This document shows positions 1 to 5,058 of a DNA stretch of 5,058 nt, in pieces; position 1 is the first letter of the stretch; each line of letters opens with the position of its first letter. Under the pieces are notes generated by a model, which had not been told where the DNA came from, did not search any database, and was given only the letters and a program-made list of their open reading frames with translations. The translations under genes and the position numbers were made by a program. This DNA comes from an uncultured Frankineae bacterium (lineage in GTDB: Bacteria; Actinomycetota; Actinomycetes; Mycobacteriales; SCTD01): NCBI GenBank assembly GCA_902805805.1, contig CADCUE010000073.1, positions 1 to 5,058 of the forward strand, written 5' to 3'.

Positions 1-1038
1 CGAGCGGGAGACGTCCCTGCCGCTGGCCACGACGTCCTTGGCGTAGAGCCAGTCGCACTCGACGACCGTGCGGTCGGCCGCCAGCGGGAACATGCGGTGG
101 ACGATCACGTGGTCCGGGACCAGGTTGATGAACACGGTCGGCTTCACCGTGATCGCGTAGTAGCGGCGGTCCTGGTCGTCCGCGACGCCCGGCAGCTTGC
201 CGAAGCCCGCCGAGCCGTCGACGGTGAAGCCCTGCGCGTCCTCGGCGAACTCCGCACCGTGGCCGACGAAGAACTGCGCCGCGTAGCCGTCGGCGAACTC
301 CGGCAGCACCTCGGTGAGCTCGGGGTGGATCGTGGCGCAGTGGTAGCACTCCATGAAGTTCTCGATGATGAGCTTCCAGTTGGCCTTGACGTCGTAGGTG
401 ATCCGCCTGCCCACCTCGAGGTCCTGGGTCTCGTAGCGGTCGATCGACTCCAGGTCGCCCAGGCGCTCGGCCACGGCGCCCTGCACGTCGTCCTCGAAGG
501 AGGGTGGCTCGTCGGCCAGGCTGACCCAGGCGTAGCCGAGCCACTCCCGCAGGTGGACCTTGTGCAGGCCGTACTCGACGCGGTCGACGTCGGGCATCTT
601 GGTGAGGTTGGGCGCGGCCACGAGCTGGCCGTCGAGCCCGTAGGTCCAGGCGTGGTACGGGCACTGCAGGTTGCGCTTGAGCTCGCCGGCGGGCTCGGTG
701 CACAGCTGCGCGCCGCGGTGCCGGCAGATGTTGAGGAACGCGCGGAGCCCGCCGTCGCGGCCGCGGATGACCAGCACGCTCTCGCGGCCGACCTGGACCT
801 TCCGGAAGGCCCCGGGCTTGGCCAGGTCGGACGAGCGGACGGCGCAGAACCACATCTGCTCGAAGACGAACTGCTGCTCCCGGGCGAACACGTCGGCGTC
901 GGTGTAGTAGTGGCCGGCGAGGGTCGGGATGAGGCTGGGGCCGTCGCCCTGCGACAGGTCGGCCGACACGATGTGCCCGCCGGAGGTGGGGTCGGCCGGG
1001 AGCCGGTCGGTGTCGGTGTCGGGGGCGCTGGTGCTCAT
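1..1038 (-). CDS. gbcA: Rieske non-heme iron oxygenase alpha subunit, probable glycine betaine demethylase (3' end cut by window edge)
   Basis: This is the first 346 residues of a Rieske oxygenase; the C-terminus lies beyond base 1. The N-terminal Rieske domain (about residues 55-165) has the [2Fe-2S] ligands C105, H107, C126 and H129 in CRH-x18-CPYH. The catalytic domain begins near 200 and carries [15 protein letters not shown], giving iron ligands H233 and H238; the third, acidic ligand would lie past the edge. E230 takes the place of the Asp that bridges electrons in many ring-hydroxylating dioxygenases, a trait known from carnitine oxygenase CntA and its quaternary-amine relatives. Family knowledge plus the neighbouring dimethylglycine and sarcosine oxidases suggest glycine betaine + O2 to dimethylglycine + formaldehyde, in the cytoplasm, with a separate reductase not seen here. 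The ATG overlaps the upstream stop as ATGA, with GGAG 7 bases before it (1046-1049). Residues 1-30 are a variable tail with a DTDTD repeat. Stachydrine, carnitine or another betaine remains possible as substrate. Confidence 0.8.
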   Translation of the reverse strand, partial: MSTSAPDTDTDRLPADPTSGGHIVSADLSQGDGPSLIPTLAGHYYTDADVFAREQQFVFEQMWFCAVRSSDLAKPGAFRKVQVGRESVLVIRGRDGGLRAFLNICRHRGAQLCTEPAGELKRNLQCPYHAWTYGLDGQLVAAPNLTKMPDVDRVEYGLHKVHLREWLGYAWVSLADEPPSFEDDVQGAVAERLGDLESIDRYETQDLEVGRRITYDVKANWKLIIENFMECYHCATIHPELTEVLPEFADGYAAQFFVGHGAEFAEDAQGFTVDGSAGFGKLPGVADDQDRRYYAITVKPTVFINLVPDHVIVHRMFPLAADRTVVECDWLYAKDVVASGRDVSRS

Positions 1039-2222
1039 GCGTTCGCTCCGAGGGTCGCGGGGATGGGCTGGGTCGGCACGGCGCCCAGCGCCGGTCGGCG
1101 GGGGTCGAACAGGCCGATCGGGTGGGCGGTGGTGCCCGTGGTGGCGAGATCGGCGAGCACCTCGCCCACGACCGGCACGAACTTGAAGCCGTGTCCGGAG
1201 AAGCCGCAGGCCACGGTGACGTTGTCGTGAGCGGGGTGCTGGGCGATGACGAAGTGCTGGTCCGCCGTGTTGGAGTACATGCAGGTGGCGGCGTCGAGGT
1301 AGAGGGTCGGCAGCCCGGGCAGCACCTGACCGACCCGCGAGCGGATCGCCTCGATCTCCTCGTCGTGCACCTGCCGGTCGATGGTGTCGGGGGTGCACGG
1401 CTGGCCACCGCGGAAGAACGCCACCTTGGCGCCCCGGTCGGGGCCGTCGATCGCCGGGAAGCCGTAGACCTGCCGACCGGAGGTGTCCTCGTGGATGTAG
1501 ATCGGGTGCTTGTCGGCGGTGTACGGGCCCACCCCGCCCAGCGGCTCGAACCAGTACATGACCTGCCGCTCGACGGTGATGGGAACGCCGAGGTCGGCGA
1601 GCAGCTGCGGCGCCCACGCGCCCGGCGCGATCACGAGCCGACCGGCGTCGTACGTCCCCTCGGCGGTCGTGACCCGCACCCCGGTGGCCGTCGACGACCA
1701 CTCCAGCACCGGTTCGCGGAAGTGCAGGTCGGCGCCGGCGCGAGCGGCCAGGGCGATGTGGGCCGCCACCGTCGCCTCCGGGCGCACGAAGCCCGCCTTC
1801 GCCTCGTACAGCCCCACCTCGTCGTCGGCGAGCGCGAACGTGGGGAAGCGCCGGCGCACGTCCGCAGCGCTCAGCAGCTCGTGCGGCAGGTCCCACTGGC
1901 GCGAGGCGAGCAGGCTGCCCGCCACGGTCAGGCAGTCCTCGCGGCCGAGGAACAGCCCGCCGGTCAGCGAGATGACGTCCTCACCGGAGTCGCGGGCGAG
2001 CTGCTCCCACAGCTCGTAGGACCGCAGCAGGAGCGGCACGTACGCCGGGTCCTCGAAGTAGGACTGGCGGGTGATGCGCGAGCCGCCGTGGCTCGAGCCC
2101 TTGTCGTGGGCCGGGGTGTGCCGCTCCAGGCCCAGCACGCGCTGACCGCGCGCTGCGAGGTGGTGGGCAGCGGCGCTGCCCATCCCCCCGAGCCCGACGA
2201 CGACGACATCGTACGAAGACAT
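1035..2222 (-). CDS. soxA: Monomeric sarcosine oxidase-like FAD protein (MSOX/N-methyltryptophan oxidase family)
   Basis: A complete 395-residue cytoplasmic flavoprotein, close to the usual 385-390 residues of monomeric sarcosine oxidase. The likely reaction is sarcosine + O2 + H2O to glycine + formaldehyde + H2O2. An N-terminal Rossmann dinucleotide motif (GLGGMG, 10-15) ends its second strand in E33. Residues matching the Bacillus enzyme (numbering recalled) are R49 and R52 in SRITR, K266 (oxygen activation, K265 there), C314 (covalent FAD attachment, C315 there), Y316, and K347 in GFSGHGFKF (substrate carboxylate, K348 there). One difference stands out: the active-site His (H269 there) aligns with F270. 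The gene starts 9 bases after the dimethylglycine oxidase, with its Shine-Dalgarno overlapping that gene's stop codon, and its own TGA overlaps the next ATG, so the three are almost surely co-transcribed. Context favours sarcosine as substrate; N-methyltryptophan, pipecolate or another N-methyl amino acid is the alternative, given F270. Confidence 0.85.
   Translation of the reverse strand: MSSYDVVVVGLGGMGSAAAHHLAARGQRVLGLERHTPAHDKGSSHGGSRITRQSYFEDPAYVPLLLRSYELWEQLARDSGEDVISLTGGLFLGREDCLTVAGSLLASRQWDLPHELLSAADVRRRFPTFALADDEVGLYEAKAGFVRPEATVAAHIALAARAGADLHFREPVLEWSSTATGVRVTTAEGTYDAGRLVIAPGAWAPQLLADLGVPITVERQVMYWFEPLGGVGPYTADKHPIYIHEDTSGRQVYGFPAIDGPDRGAKVAFFRGGQPCTPDTIDRQVHDEEIEAIRSRVGQVLPGLPTLYLDAATCMYSNTADQHFVIAQHPAHDNVTVACGFSGHGFKFVPVVGEVLADLATTGTTAHPIGLFDPRRPALGAVPTQPIPATLGANA
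1046..1049 (-). promoter_or_regulatory. Weak Shine-Dalgarno of the Rieske oxygenase gene, inside the upstream gene
   Basis: GGAG on the minus strand lies 7 bases before the ATG at 1038, within the last codons of the sarcosine oxidase gene. With the ATGA overlap it supports this start and translational coupling; it is only four bases, so initiation may rely on coupling. Confidence 0.55.
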
Positions 2223-2227
2223 GTGCG

Positions 2228-2231
2228 ACTC

Positions 2232-2233
<2 letters not shown>
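2228..2233 (-). promoter_or_regulatory. Shine-Dalgarno of the sarcosine oxidase gene, overlapping the upstream stop codon
   Basis: The minus strand reads AGGAGT, 5 bases before the ATG at 2222. Its first two bases are the last two of the TAG stop (2232-2234) of the dimethylglycine oxidase gene. This supports the chosen start and suggests that ribosomes finishing the first gene re-initiate on the second. Confidence 0.75.
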
Positions 2234-4805
<2,572 letters not shown>

Positions 4806-5058
4806 TCAGGAGCCGGGCGTCAGCGAGGGGTAGAGCGGGTGACGGTCGACCAGCGCCGCGACCCGCGCGCCGAGGTCCGCGCCGACGGCGTCGCTGAACG
4901 ACGGCTGCAGGGCGCGCGCGATGACGTCGGAGACCTCGACGAAGTCGTCGACGCCGAACCCGCGCGTCGCCAGTGCGGGCGTGCCGATGCGCAGGCCGGA
5001 GGTGACCATCGGCGGCCGAGGGTAGAAGGGCACGGCGTTGCGGTTCACCGTGATCCCG
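4806..5058 (-). CDS. glyA: Serine hydroxymethyltransferase, C-terminal part (5' end beyond window)
   Basis: Only the last 83 residues and the TGA stop (4806-4808) are in the window; the reading frame enters from the right edge at codon 5055-5057 (G-I-T-V-N-R-N). The stretch [20 protein letters not shown] is the characteristic C-terminal region of GlyA. The Arg of SGLRIGTPA (codon 4989-4991) corresponds to E. coli R363, which binds the substrate carboxylate next to the PLP cofactor. The enzyme interconverts glycine + 5,10-methylene-THF and serine + THF in the cytoplasm. Just upstream of dimethylglycine oxidase, this copy probably consumes the glycine and methylene-THF made by the demethylation genes, and it is likely a pathway-specific paralogue of a housekeeping glyA elsewhere; that second copy is an inference. 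The PLP lysine and N-terminal domains cannot be inspected. Confidence 0.93.
   Translation of the reverse strand, partial: GITVNRNAVPFYPRPPMVTSGLRIGTPALATRGFGVDDFVEVSDVIARALQPSFSDAVGADLGARVAALVDRHPLYPSLTPGS

Noticed and set aside
1007..1021. Short TCGGTG tandem repeat in the 5' end of the Rieske gene
   Set aside because: Two to three hexamer units encoding Asp-Thr repeats in a variable N-terminal tail; too short to call a repeat element, though mildly length-variable in principle.
97..1230. A 377-codon open frame on the plus strand
   Set aside because: Antisense to the Rieske oxygenase and the end of the sarcosine oxidase gene, low complexity, no recognisable domain and no supporting ribosome-binding site evaluated as convincing.

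Overview
The window is very GC-rich, with strong G/C preference at third codon positions and long stop-free antisense frames. The second gene closely resembles dimethylglycine oxidase of Arthrobacter globiformis (recalled, not searched). Together these point to a high-GC actinobacterium; genus cannot be set from the sequence.

Layout: all four genes lie on the minus strand and read from the right edge to the left. (1) The 3' end of a serine hydroxymethyltransferase gene (glyA) runs in from the right edge to 4806. (2) A 114-base gap (4692-4805) holds a perfect 8-bp GC hairpin, and next to the following gene a strong Shine-Dalgarno that can itself fold into a small hairpin. (3) A complete 819-residue dimethylglycine oxidase (covalent-FAD oxidase plus GcvT-like folate domain) fills 2232-4691. 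(4) After a 9-base gap comes a complete 395-residue monomeric sarcosine oxidase-like flavoprotein (1035-2222). (5) Overlapping it by 4 bases (ATGA) is a Rieske non-heme iron oxygenase alpha subunit of the glycine betaine/quaternary-amine demethylase type (1-1038), cut at the left edge before its C-terminus.

How they work together: the set reads as a glycine betaine breakdown operon. The Rieske oxygenase would remove the first methyl group (betaine to dimethylglycine, with formaldehyde). The bifunctional oxidase removes the second (dimethylglycine to sarcosine, with H2O2, delivering methylene-tetrahydrofolate). The sarcosine oxidase removes the third (sarcosine to glycine, with H2O2 and formaldehyde). 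The hydroxymethyltransferase combines glycine with methylene-tetrahydrofolate to make serine and free the folate carrier. The reductase partner of the Rieske protein is not in the window and would be expected nearby.

I see no RNA genes, mobile elements, CRISPR arrays or prophage signs, and no evidence for a wholly new system. The points most worth a second look are the replacement of the usual active-site His in the sarcosine oxidase-like protein, the glutamate in the Rieske protein at the inter-subunit electron-bridge position, and the two potential RNA hairpins between glyA and the oxidase gene.
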